6,678 nucleotides of DNA from Flavobacteriaceae bacterium (GTDB lineage Bacteria; Bacteroidota; Bacteroidia; Flavobacteriales; Flavobacteriaceae). The stretch's first letter is position 1, and each line of letters opens with the position of its first letter. Location: the NCBI GenBank assembly GCA_013042255.1, contig JABDQK010000173.1:1-6678 (forward strand), read 5' to 3'. Shown here in pieces: positions 1 to 6,436 of the stretch. The notes under the pieces were generated by a model. It ran no database searches, had not been told where the DNA came from, and saw only the letters and a list, made by a program, of their open reading frames with translations. Made by a program: the position numbers and the translations under genes.

Positions 1-501
1 GGGATTATCGCACTTATCGGAATTATGGTGAACGATGGTCTGGTACTGATAGGTAAGTTCAACGGTAATCTGCGTAGTGGGATGACTTTTGACGATGCAA
101 TATTTGAGGCCGGAAGGTCCAGATTCAGGGCCATTTTCTTAACCTCCCTAACCACCGCTGCTGGTTTGGCGCCTTTAATATTTGAACAGAGCAGGCAGGC
201 ACAGTTTCTGATTCCCATGGCTATCTCCATAGCCTATGGAATTGGTTTCGCCACAGTCCTCACCTTGATTATGTTACCTATTTTCTTGTCTTTCAGCAAC
301 AAAGTGAAAGTGGGTACAAAATGGTTGGCAACGGGAAATACAATCACAAAAGAAGAAGTGGAACGAGCCATTAAGGAACAAAAAGAAGAGATTCATTTAC
401 AAGATCAAATGGTGACTAAACTATTGAAAGAACCAACTAATGGCTCTTCAGTTTCAGATCCAAAAAAAGATTTAGAAAAAGAATTGGAGGATACTAAATA
501 A
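1..501 (+). CDS. RND-family efflux transporter, C-terminal part (5' end outside window)
   Basis: This is the end of an inner-membrane RND pump that expels substrates using the proton gradient, normally with a periplasmic adaptor and a TolC channel. The frame is open from base 1 and gives 166 residues before TAA, so the start and most of the protein lie upstream. Visible parts, in window codons, are a helix with the RND-typical GIxxLxGIMVND stretch (codons 1-20), the cytoplasmic RSxMTxxDAIxEAGRSRFRAI-like segment (about 25-46), a helix TSLTTAAGLAPLIF (about 48-61) and a last helix ending LTLIMLPIFL (about 75-96). These match the last three helices of AcrB/MexB-type pumps. After the last helix comes a hydrophilic, Lys/Glu-rich cytoplasmic tail of about 68 residues. 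The TolC-family gene overlaps its stop codon by one base, which supports a shared operon. The substrate (drug, metal or lipid) cannot be told from this fragment. Confidence 0.93.
   Translation, partial: GIIALIGIMVNDGLVLIGKFNGNLRSGMTFDDAIFEAGRSRFRAIFLTSLTTAAGLAPLIFEQSRQAQFLIPMAISIAYGIGFATVLTLIMLPIFLSFSNKVKVGTKWLATGNTITKEEVERAIKEQKEEIHLQDQMVTKLLKEPTNGSSVSDPKKDLEKELEDTK
486..490 (+). promoter_or_regulatory. Shine-Dalgarno-like GGAGG before the TolC-family gene
   Basis: GGAGG lies 10 bases before the ATG at 501, inside the last codons of the RND gene. Together with the one-base TAATG overlap it supports 501 as the start and suggests translational coupling. Strong Shine-Dalgarno sites are not the rule in Bacteroidota, and no other start in this window has one this clear. 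Confidence 0.5.
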
Positions 502-1850
502 TGAGAAAGTACCAAGCAATTTTCATGCTACTGGCATTTGTAACTATAAATACCAGAGCACAGGAACAAGTATTGTTAAAAGATGATGCAGTTTCCAGAG
601 CACTCTACAATAATTTTGGAATTAAAGTAGCAAAGAACCAGGTAGAGATTGCCGAGAATAATAAAAGTATTCTCAATACGGGCTTCCTGCCTACTTTAAC
701 AGGAAGTGCCGGGGCAACTTACAACAGAGATGATGCAACTATAGAATTTCCGGGGCAATTTCTCGAGAGTGGTGAGCCAAGGCCCGATGTAGAACTCAAC
801 CAAGCCGAGGCCCAGAGATACGACTCAAGCCTTTCTCTGAATTTCACTTTGTTTGACGGCATGGGCAGATTTTACAATTACAAAAGCCTGAAAGAACAAT
901 ACCAGCTAACAGAGTTACAGGCCAGGGAAACTATAGAAAATACGGTTCTGCAGTTGCTGAGTATATATTTCGAAGTAGCAAGACTTACAGAGAACGTCAA
1001 TGTGTTTAAGAAGGCCTTGGAAGTTTCCAATGACCGGATAACCCGTGCTGAATACGCCTTTGAATACGGTCAGAATACTAAGCTCGATATTCTGAATGCC
1101 CAGGTTGATGTCACAAATGACAGTATCAACCTCTTAAATGCAGAACAGCAATTGTCGAATACAAAGCGCGATTTAAATGTGGTATTAAATCAAAACCTGA
1201 ATGAATCTTTCGAAGTTGATACAGTTGTTGCTTTCATCCCCAGATTACAATTGGACGACTTTATTGCGAAAGCAAGGGAAAATAATGTCGCCTTATTACA
1301 AACGAAGAAAAACCTGCTGATCAATGAATACGATATTAAGATCAGCAGATCAGGGTACCTCCCCACAATTGGCCTAAACGGTTCATATGGCTGGAATTTA
1401 AATCAAAGTGCAGCTTCTGCATTTTTTCCGGGCACCAACAACGAGACCTATAATCTCAACCTCGGGGCACGACTAACCTGGAATCTCTTTGATGGCGGTA
1501 GTACCAATGTTCGTGTGAAAAATGCGAAGATTGCTTATGAAAACCAGGAATTGCTAAAGAAACAGATTGAGCTGGAAGTAGATCGGGATATATTGAATGC
1601 TCTCGATATCTATGAGAACAGGCTATCCATCTATGCCATCCAGGAACAGAACGTCATTACAAATGAAAACAACTTCGAGCGCTCCAGAGAACAGTTCCAG
1701 TTAGGGAGGATCACCTCCATAGAATTCAGGCAGGCACAGATCAACCTGCTGAATGCTCAAACCAATAAGAACCTTGCCAAATACGATGCAAAGCTGGCAG
1801 AAATACAGCTCCTCCAGCTAACGGGCCAACTTCTCAATGTTGAACTATAA
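501..1850 (+). CDS. TolC-family outer-membrane efflux channel protein
   Basis: Outer-membrane component of a tripartite efflux system, expected to form a trimeric channel through the outer membrane and periplasm that receives substrate from the RND pump encoded just upstream. The 449 residues fit the family. The N-terminus (MRK, hydrophobic stretch to about residue 16, then NTRA-QEQ) is a Sec signal peptide with likely cleavage after Ala20. The mature part shows the two-fold repeat of outer membrane efflux domains (PF02321 type): repeat one at about 25-245 and repeat two at about 260-445. Each repeat begins with a GFLPTL / GYLPTI segment and has a beta-strand ending in FTLFDG / WNLFDGG, followed by long Gln/Asn/Glu-rich helices with matching YGQNTKLDILNAQ and LGRITSIEFRQAQ turns. 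The start at 501 gives the complete signal peptide, has GGAGG 10 bases upstream and overlaps the pump stop by one base. The substrate is unknown; the role as an efflux channel is secure. Confidence 0.95.
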   Translation: MRKYQAIFMLLAFVTINTRAQEQVLLKDDAVSRALYNNFGIKVAKNQVEIAENNKSILNTGFLPTLTGSAGATYNRDDATIEFPGQFLESGEPRPDVELNQAEAQRYDSSLSLNFTLFDGMGRFYNYKSLKEQYQLTELQARETIENTVLQLLSIYFEVARLTENVNVFKKALEVSNDRITRAEYAFEYGQNTKLDILNAQVDVTNDSINLLNAEQQLSNTKRDLNVVLNQNLNESFEVDTVVAFIPRLQLDDFIAKARENNVALLQTKKNLLINEYDIKISRSGYLPTIGLNGSYGWNLNQSAASAFFPGTNNETYNLNLGARLTWNLFDGGSTNVRVKNAKIAYENQELLKKQIELEVDRDILNALDIYENRLSIYAIQEQNVITNENNFERSREQFQLGRITSIEFRQAQINLLNAQTNKNLAKYDAKLAEIQLLQLTGQLLNVEL

Positions 1851-1858
1851 GCGGGAAC

Positions 1859-2041
1859 ATGCTTGAACACTTCTTTCAATGTCCTTATTGCTGGGAAGAA
1901 ATTTCGATGTTATTAGACACTTCTGTTTCTACTCAGACCTATGTTGAGGACTGTGAGGTTTGTTGCAATCCGATAGAAATCAACATGCGTTGCACGGCTG
2001 GTGAATTACAGGAATTTCAGGCAAATCCCCTGGGCCAGTAA
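1859..2041 (+). CDS. CPXCG motif-containing cysteine-rich small protein (zinc-ribbon-like)
   Basis: A 60-residue protein recognised as a member of the CPXCG / Cys_rich_CPXG family (PF14255 type), which has no established biochemical role. The sequence shows CPYC (Cys8, Cys11) and a second knuckle CEVC (Cys32, Cys35), the expected four ligands of a zinc ribbon, plus two extra cysteines at 36 and 45. The intervening EEISMLLDTSVSTQTYVEDC stretch is the family's conserved core. There is no signal peptide or membrane segment, so it should be cytoplasmic. The ATG at 1859 is 8 bases after the TolC-family stop, so it is very likely the last gene of the efflux operon, although nothing in the protein itself points to transport. 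Zinc binding is inferred from the cysteine spacing. The family assignment is firm; the function is unknown. Confidence 0.88.
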   Translation: MLEHFFQCPYCWEEISMLLDTSVSTQTYVEDCEVCCNPIEINMRCTAGELQEFQANPLGQ

Positions 2042-2053
2042 TTCGATAATATC

Positions 2054-2093
2054 TTCGCACTTCCGGATCTGGTGTGCAAATCCCCATTTATTT
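2054..2093 (+). terminator. Possible weak terminator: imperfect hairpin after the efflux operon
   Basis: After the CPXCG gene, TT(C)GCAC at 2054-2060 can pair with GTGCAA at 2074-2079, with a further CC/GG pair (2063-2064 with 2071-2072) inside. The stem has a bulged C and a T-T mismatch with a bulge. It is followed by ATCCCC and then a T-rich ATTTATTT. The shape and place suit an end signal for the upstream operon, but the stem is imperfect and the T run is not directly adjacent, so the call is tentative. Confidence 0.3.
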
Positions 2094-2095
2094 AG

Positions 2096-2102
2096 TATTT
2101 TG
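2096..2102 (+). promoter_or_regulatory. Possible Bacteroidota -7 promoter element (TATTTTG) for the acetate module
   Basis: TATTTTG resembles the flavobacterial -7 consensus TAnnTTTG with one base fewer between TA and TTTG. It lies 27 bases before the ATG at 2130, which would place a transcript start roughly 20 bases before that codon. A clean TTG-type -33 element is not seen at the right distance; only TGGTG-like bases around 2070-2075 are present. The position, in the only sizeable gap between the two plus-strand gene groups, is the main support. Confidence 0.3.
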
Positions 2103-2129
2103 TTCCAGGCATAGGATAATTATTCTGTA

Positions 2130-2390
2130 ATGGACAATCCACAGAAGAAAGCAAAAGCTTACTGGAATGAAAATCTGAGGTATCTTGTGATATTACTCTC
2201 CATATGGTTTGTTGTGTCCTTTGGGGCAGGCATCCTCTTAAAAGACTGGCTGAACGCTATTAAAATTGGTGGATTTGGCCTTGGTTTCTGGTTTGCACAG
2301 CAAGGCGCAATCTATGTCTTTGTAATCCTCATTTTTGTTTATGTCCGACTGATGAATAAACTTGATAAGAAATACGGATACGATGACTAA
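2130..2390 (+). CDS. DUF4212 protein, probable small subunit of sodium:solute symporter
   Basis: A small inner-membrane protein of 86 residues, the typical size for DUF4212 (PF13937; also described as a probable solute:sodium symporter small subunit). The hydrophilic N-terminus (DNPQKKAKAYWNENL) is followed by helix one at about residues 17-37, a short loop with KDWLNAIKIGG, helix two at about 51-74 containing GFWFAQQGAIYVF, and the family-typical charged tail MNKLDKKYGYDD. Both ends should face the cytoplasm. Genes of this family almost always sit directly before a VC_2705-type symporter gene, as here (28 bases apart). By analogy with YjcH (DUF485) beside ActP in enterobacteria it is thought to assist the transporter; the exact role is not established. 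The start at 2130 has no clear Shine-Dalgarno site, which is common in this phylum. Confidence 0.9.
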   Translation: MDNPQKKAKAYWNENLRYLVILLSIWFVVSFGAGILLKDWLNAIKIGGFGLGFWFAQQGAIYVFVILIFVYVRLMNKLDKKYGYDD

Positions 2391-2418
2391 TTATATCCAG
2401 AAAACAATAAGTTAAAAC

Positions 2419-4110
2419 ATGGACGTACAGAGTTGGACGCTCCTTCTGGTCGTCATATCCTTTTCCCTGTATATTGGGATTGCTATCTGGTCGAGGGCCA
2501 GCTCAACCAGTGATTTTTATATTGCTGGAGGCCACGTTCCTGCTTTGGCCAACGGCCTGGCAACGGCAGCCGACTGGATGTCTGCGGCCTCTTTTTTAGG
2601 GATGGCCGGTCTTCTTTCTTTTACAGGCTATGACGGTTCAGTTTACCTGATGGGTTGGACAGGCGGATACGTTCTTCTCGCTCTTCTTCTTGCTCCATAT
2701 CTGAGAAAATTCGGAAAATTCACGGTTCCTGATTTTATAGGAGATCGCTATTATTCCAATATCACGAGAACGGTAGCCGTTATTTGCGCCCTGTTGGTTT
2801 CTTTTACCTATGTGGCGGGTCAGATGAGGGGTGTTGGACTCGTTTTTTCACGTTTTCTTGAAGTTCCTATAGACACTGGAGTAATTATCGGAATGATCAT
2901 CGTATTGTTCTATGCGGTACTCGGTGGGATGAAAGGGATTACCTATACCCAGGTTGCACAGTACTGTGTCCTGATCTTTGCCTTTATGGTGCCCGCTATA
3001 TTCATTTCGATTCAAATGACAGGGAATCCGGTTCCACAACTGGGAATGGGCGCCCAGGTCCTTGGAGAGGAGATTTCACTGCTCGATAAATTAGACGGTC
3101 TTTCTGAAGCTCTTGGATTTACGGCATATACAGATGGTTCAAAATCCACAGTTGACATCTTTTGTATTACCGCTGCGCTTATGGTGGGTACCGCAGGATT
3201 ACCCCATGTCATCGTACGATTTTTTACTGTTCCCAATGTGAGGGATGCAAGGAAATCAGCAGGCTACGCCCTTCTTTTTATTGCCATTCTTTATACAACC
3301 GCACCAGCAGTGGCAGTATTTGCCAGGACCAACCTTATCGAAACAGTGAGTGATCAACCCTATGAAGAAATGCCCGAATGGTTCCGGAAATGGGAAACTA
3401 CAGGCTTAATCGTATTTGATGACAAGAACAAGGATGGCCTTATTCAGTATGTAGGGGATACAGATAAAAACGAACTAACTGTGGATCCTGATATCACCGT
3501 ACTAGCGAATCCGGAGATAGCCAAGCTTCCCAATTGGGTAATTGCCCTGGTTGCTGCTGGTGGCCTGGCTGCAGCACTCTCAACCGCTGCAGGTTTGTTG
3601 CTCGTTATTTCCACGGCTATTTCCCATGATCTTATAAAAAAGCAATGGAAACCAAATATTTCTGACAAATACGAACTTGCACTGGCCAGGATTTCTGCAG
3701 TGATAGCCGTGTGTATAGCAGGTTATTTTGGGATCAACCCACCGGATTTTGTGGCTGCAACGGTAGCACTGGCATTTGGGCTGGCGGCAGCTTCATTCTT
3801 TCCGGCTATCATCCTGGGTATATTTTATAAAAAAATGAATAAGGAAGGAGCTACCGCCGGAATGGTGGCAGGAATCTTAATAATGCTTTATTATATGCTC
3901 AGATTCAAGTTTGATATGTTTGGCGGCGGGAATTCTTCAGACTGGTGGTTCGGAATTTCTCCTGAAGGCTTTGGAACTGTGGCCATGTTGCTTAATTTTA
4001 TAATATCCCTCTCAGTTTCGGCATTGTTCAAGGATCCACCCATAGAGGTACAGGAAATTGTAGAGAACATCCGATTGCCAAAAAACGCCGGGAGAGCAAA
4101 TTCACATTAA
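2419..4110 (+). CDS. Sodium:solute symporter, VC_2705/ActP-like (probable acetate permease)
   Basis: An inner-membrane transporter of the SSS family (LeuT fold) that probably imports acetate or a related short carboxylate with sodium. At 563 residues it fits the VC_2705 subfamily. About 13 helices can be traced, with periplasmic N-terminus and cytoplasmic C-terminus as in PutP. Helix two carries AADWMSAAS, whose Asp52 lies where PutP Asp55 acts. The family signature GLPHVIVRFFTVPN spans residues 260-273. AALSTAAG contains Ser388-Thr389, the likely Na2-site pair equivalent to PutP Ser340-Thr341. The periplasmic loop between helices eight and nine (about 305-368) contains DKNKDG at 335-340 and a second Asp/Asn-rich stretch at 347-358, both resembling calcium-binding loops. 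The leader before ATG is A-rich (AGTTAAAAC). Placement between a DUF4212 gene and acs (10 bases before it) supports acetate as substrate; this is an inference from context, and propionate, pyruvate or similar acids remain possible. Confidence 0.92.
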   Translation: MDVQSWTLLLVVISFSLYIGIAIWSRASSTSDFYIAGGHVPALANGLATAADWMSAASFLGMAGLLSFTGYDGSVYLMGWTGGYVLLALLLAPYLRKFGKFTVPDFIGDRYYSNITRTVAVICALLVSFTYVAGQMRGVGLVFSRFLEVPIDTGVIIGMIIVLFYAVLGGMKGITYTQVAQYCVLIFAFMVPAIFISIQMTGNPVPQLGMGAQVLGEEISLLDKLDGLSEALGFTAYTDGSKSTVDIFCITAALMVGTAGLPHVIVRFFTVPNVRDARKSAGYALLFIAILYTTAPAVAVFARTNLIETVSDQPYEEMPEWFRKWETTGLIVFDDKNKDGLIQYVGDTDKNELTVDPDITVLANPEIAKLPNWVIALVAAGGLAAALSTAAGLLLVISTAISHDLIKKQWKPNISDKYELALARISAVIAVCIAGYFGINPPDFVAATVALAFGLAAASFFPAIILGIFYKKMNKEGATAGMVAGILIMLYYMLRFKFDMFGGGNSSDWWFGISPEGFGTVAMLLNFIISLSVSALFKDPPIEVQEIVENIRLPKNAGRANSH

Positions 4111-4120
4111 ACCAATACGC

Positions 4121-6028
4121 ATGAGTAATTACAGCATTAAAAACCTGGAAGAGTATTTTCAGCTCTATCGAAAATCAGTAAGGGAACCGGAAAACTTCTG
4201 GGAGGAGATCGCAGAAGAGCACTTTTTCTGGAGAAAACGCTGGACGAATGTAATGCAATGGGATTTCTCAAAACCTGAAGTAAAATGGTTTGAAGGAGCC
4301 AAACTGAACATCACTGAGAATTGCCTCGACAGGCACCTTCCGGCACGTGGGGATAAAACAGCAATAATATTTGAACCAAACGACCCGGGAGAAGAAGCCC
4401 AGCATATCAGTTACAATGAATTGCATGCCAGAGTATGCCAATTTGCCAATGTGCTTAAATCACAGGGTGTAAGCAAGGGAGATCGCGTTTGTATTTACCT
4501 TCCCATGATTCCTGAATTGGCCATTGCGGTACTGGCATGTGCGCGAATCGGTGCGATCCATTCTGTGGTTTTTGCCGGATTCTCCTCACAGGCTCTTGCG
4601 GCACGGATCAATGATTGCGATTGCAAGCTCGTAATTACAGCCGATGGCTCATTCCGGGGAGCAAAGACCCTAAATCTGAAAGAAATAGTGGATCAGGGCC
4701 TGGAAAGCTGTAAGGGGGTTAAAACCGTGCTGGTCGTCAAAAGAACAGGAGGGGAGATCAGAATGAAGGATGGGAGGGATCAGTGGATAGAACCTCTTTT
4801 AGACAAGGCCAGCGAGGATTGTAAGGCTGAAATAATGGATGCAGAAGACCCGCTATTTATCCTGTATACCTCCGGTTCCACAGGTAAACCAAAAGGCATG
4901 GTCCATAGCTCAGCCGGATATATGGTATTCACAGCATACACTTTTAAAAATATATTCCGGTATCGGGAAAATGACATCTACTGGTGTACTGCAGACATTG
5001 GTTGGATAACCGGACATTCTTATATCGTTTATGGTCCCCTGGCCAACGGGGCCACCACAGTAATATTTGAAGGGGTTCCTACCTATCCTGATTACGGTAG
5101 GTTCTGGGAAGTGGTGGCCAAACACAAAGTCAACCAGTTTTATACCGCCCCAACCGCTATCAGGGCCCTGGCCAAAGAGAGCCTGGATTTTGTGGACAAG
5201 TATGATCTTTCTTCAATTAAAGTGTTAGGCACTGTTGGTGAACCTATCAATGAAGAAGCATGGCATTGGTATAATAACAATATTGGAAAGAATAATAGTC
5301 CGATAGTAGATACCTGGTGGCAGACGGAGACCGGAGGGATAATGATCTCGCCCATTCCATATGTCACTCCCACCATCCCGACCTATGCTACCTTACCCTA
5401 TATTGGTATTCAGCCAGCTCTTATGGACGAGAAGGGGAAGGAAATAAAGGGGAACCAGGTAGAGGGCCGATTGTGCATAAAATTTCCCTGGCCCGCAATG
5501 GCCCGAACCATTTGGGGAGATCACCAACGCTATTACGACACCTATTTCTCTGCCTTTAAAAATATGTACTTCACCGGAGACGGGGCTATGAGGAATGCCG
5601 TAGGATACTACAGGATCACCGGTAGGGTAGATGATGTTATAATCGTTTCCGGACATAATTTGGGGACTGCTCCTATTGAAGACGCCATTAACGAACACCA
5701 GTCGGTTTCAGAATCAGCCATCGTAGGCTATCCACACGACATCAAGGGCAATGCCCTTTACGGTTTTGTGATCCTCAAACACGGGGGGGAGAGGCGAGAC
5801 AGGGAAAATCTCAAGAAAGAAATCAACGAGCAAATTTCAGAGCATATAGGCCCTATCGCCAAGCTGGACAAGATTCAATTTGTACCTGGTCTGCCTAAAA
5901 CGAGAAGCGGGAAAATAATGAGGCGTATTTTGAGAAAGATCGCTGCAAAAGACACCTCAAATCTCGGAGATATTAGCACCTTGCTGAATCCGGAAGTAGT
6001 GGAAGCCATTATAAAGGATGCGCAATAA
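4121..6028 (+). CDS. acs: Acetyl-CoA synthetase (acetate--CoA ligase, AMP-forming)
   Basis: A cytoplasmic enzyme that activates acetate with ATP to acetyl-AMP and then forms acetyl-CoA, feeding the TCA and glyoxylate routes. The 635 residues are close to E. coli Acs (652). The N-terminal ACAS_N segment (about 5-60, LEEYFQLYRKSV...FWEEIAEEHFFW) precedes the AMP-binding domain. This contains the phosphate loop YTSGSTGKPKG at 249-259 and DTWWQTETGG at 397-406, where Trp400 is the acyl-pocket residue that favours acetate over longer acids. The hinge GRVDD follows at 501-505 (Asp504 equals Salmonella Asp517). The C-terminal domain ends with PKTRSGKIMRR, and Lys598 is the catalytic lysine that is reversibly acetylated in other Acs proteins. 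One oddity is SGHNLGT at 510-516, with Asn513 where enterobacterial Acs has Arg. The gene starts 10 bases after the symporter stop, so co-transcription is expected. The identity is secure. Confidence 0.97.
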   Translation: MSNYSIKNLEEYFQLYRKSVREPENFWEEIAEEHFFWRKRWTNVMQWDFSKPEVKWFEGAKLNITENCLDRHLPARGDKTAIIFEPNDPGEEAQHISYNELHARVCQFANVLKSQGVSKGDRVCIYLPMIPELAIAVLACARIGAIHSVVFAGFSSQALAARINDCDCKLVITADGSFRGAKTLNLKEIVDQGLESCKGVKTVLVVKRTGGEIRMKDGRDQWIEPLLDKASEDCKAEIMDAEDPLFILYTSGSTGKPKGMVHSSAGYMVFTAYTFKNIFRYRENDIYWCTADIGWITGHSYIVYGPLANGATTVIFEGVPTYPDYGRFWEVVAKHKVNQFYTAPTAIRALAKESLDFVDKYDLSSIKVLGTVGEPINEEAWHWYNNNIGKNNSPIVDTWWQTETGGIMISPIPYVTPTIPTYATLPYIGIQPALMDEKGKEIKGNQVEGRLCIKFPWPAMARTIWGDHQRYYDTYFSAFKNMYFTGDGAMRNAVGYYRITGRVDDVIIVSGHNLGTAPIEDAINEHQSVSESAIVGYPHDIKGNALYGFVILKHGGERRDRENLKKEINEQISEHIGPIAKLDKIQFVPGLPKTRSGKIMRRILRKIAAKDTSNLGDISTLLNPEVVEAIIKDAQ

Positions 6029-6045
6029 TTTCACTGCTAACTATT

Positions 6046-6432
6046 CTAGAGAATGGAATAAAGGATAAATCCGCCAAAAGCAAAAGAAAAAGGGGCGAGA
6101 AGTCTTATTAAATAAGGCGGAAATATGGCTACACATTTTTGTGCATAAGCATAATGCCAGGCTCTTGGCAATAGCATTAGGAGTATGGAAGTACCTATCA
6201 TAAACCAGCCCAGGATATGTAGGAACTCAGGAAATTTTGATTGAGAAGCGTAGATGATTAGTCCGGCAGCAGGAATCATTCGCAATGACAATTCTCCAAA
6301 GTGTATCCGAGGAGTACTGGCGGCTTTATTTAATATCTTCCATACGCGGTTGGGTGCAAGTAACATCAGTAACCCCACAGCAATCAGAAATAGTCCAAAA
6401 ATAACTACAAGGAATTGCGCAAAAAATATCAA
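6046..6432 (-). CDS. Small membrane protein of unknown function, four predicted helices
   Basis: I do not recognise the family. The reading frame gives 128 residues with four hydrophobic segments at about 3-26, 50-64, 70-89 and 107-126. Polar loops contain APNRVWKILNKAASTPRIHFGEL and PRAWHYAYAQKC, and there is no obvious catalytic motif, so it should be an inner-membrane protein. No ATG or GTG precedes the first helix in frame. The best start is TTG at 6432-6430, only 4 bases after the GH2 stop, which keeps the first helix whole; the first in-frame ATG (Met23) would destroy it. The tight spacing suggests co-transcription and perhaps translational coupling with the GH2 gene, but no functional link is evident. 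It converges on acs with 17 bases between stops. Protein-like composition and helix pattern make it a likely real gene; the exact start is less certain. Confidence 0.72.
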   Translation of the reverse strand: MIFFAQFLVVIFGLFLIAVGLLMLLAPNRVWKILNKAASTPRIHFGELSLRMIPAAGLIIYASQSKFPEFLHILGWFMIGTSILLMLLPRAWHYAYAQKCVAIFPPYLIRLLAPFSFAFGGFILYSIL

Positions 6433-6436
6433 GTTG

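Noticed and set aside
2063..2072. CCGGATCTGG as an operator palindrome
   Set aside because: It is imperfect in the centre, short, and more simply part of the imperfect hairpin. No regulator gene is nearby to support an operator.
2848..3668. Several 63-74 codon open frames on both strands inside the symporter gene
   Set aside because: All overlap a full-length, well-recognised transporter and show no independent family features.
5393..5698. Minus-strand open frame of 101 codons inside acs
   Set aside because: It is antisense to strongly conserved Acs motifs, has no recognisable domain, and is explained as a shadow of the coding strand.
5783..5789. Run of seven G in acs as a phase-variation or frameshift tract
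   Set aside because: The frame is intact on both sides and encodes ordinary Acs sequence (His-Gly-Gly-Glu). A housekeeping metabolic gene is an unlikely phase-variable target, and seven G may occur by chance.
6041..6056. Short inverted repeat CTATTC / GAATGG around TAGA between acs and the minus-strand gene, as a bidirectional terminator
   Set aside because: Only six pairs including a G-T pair, AT-rich, and not followed by a T run on either strand.
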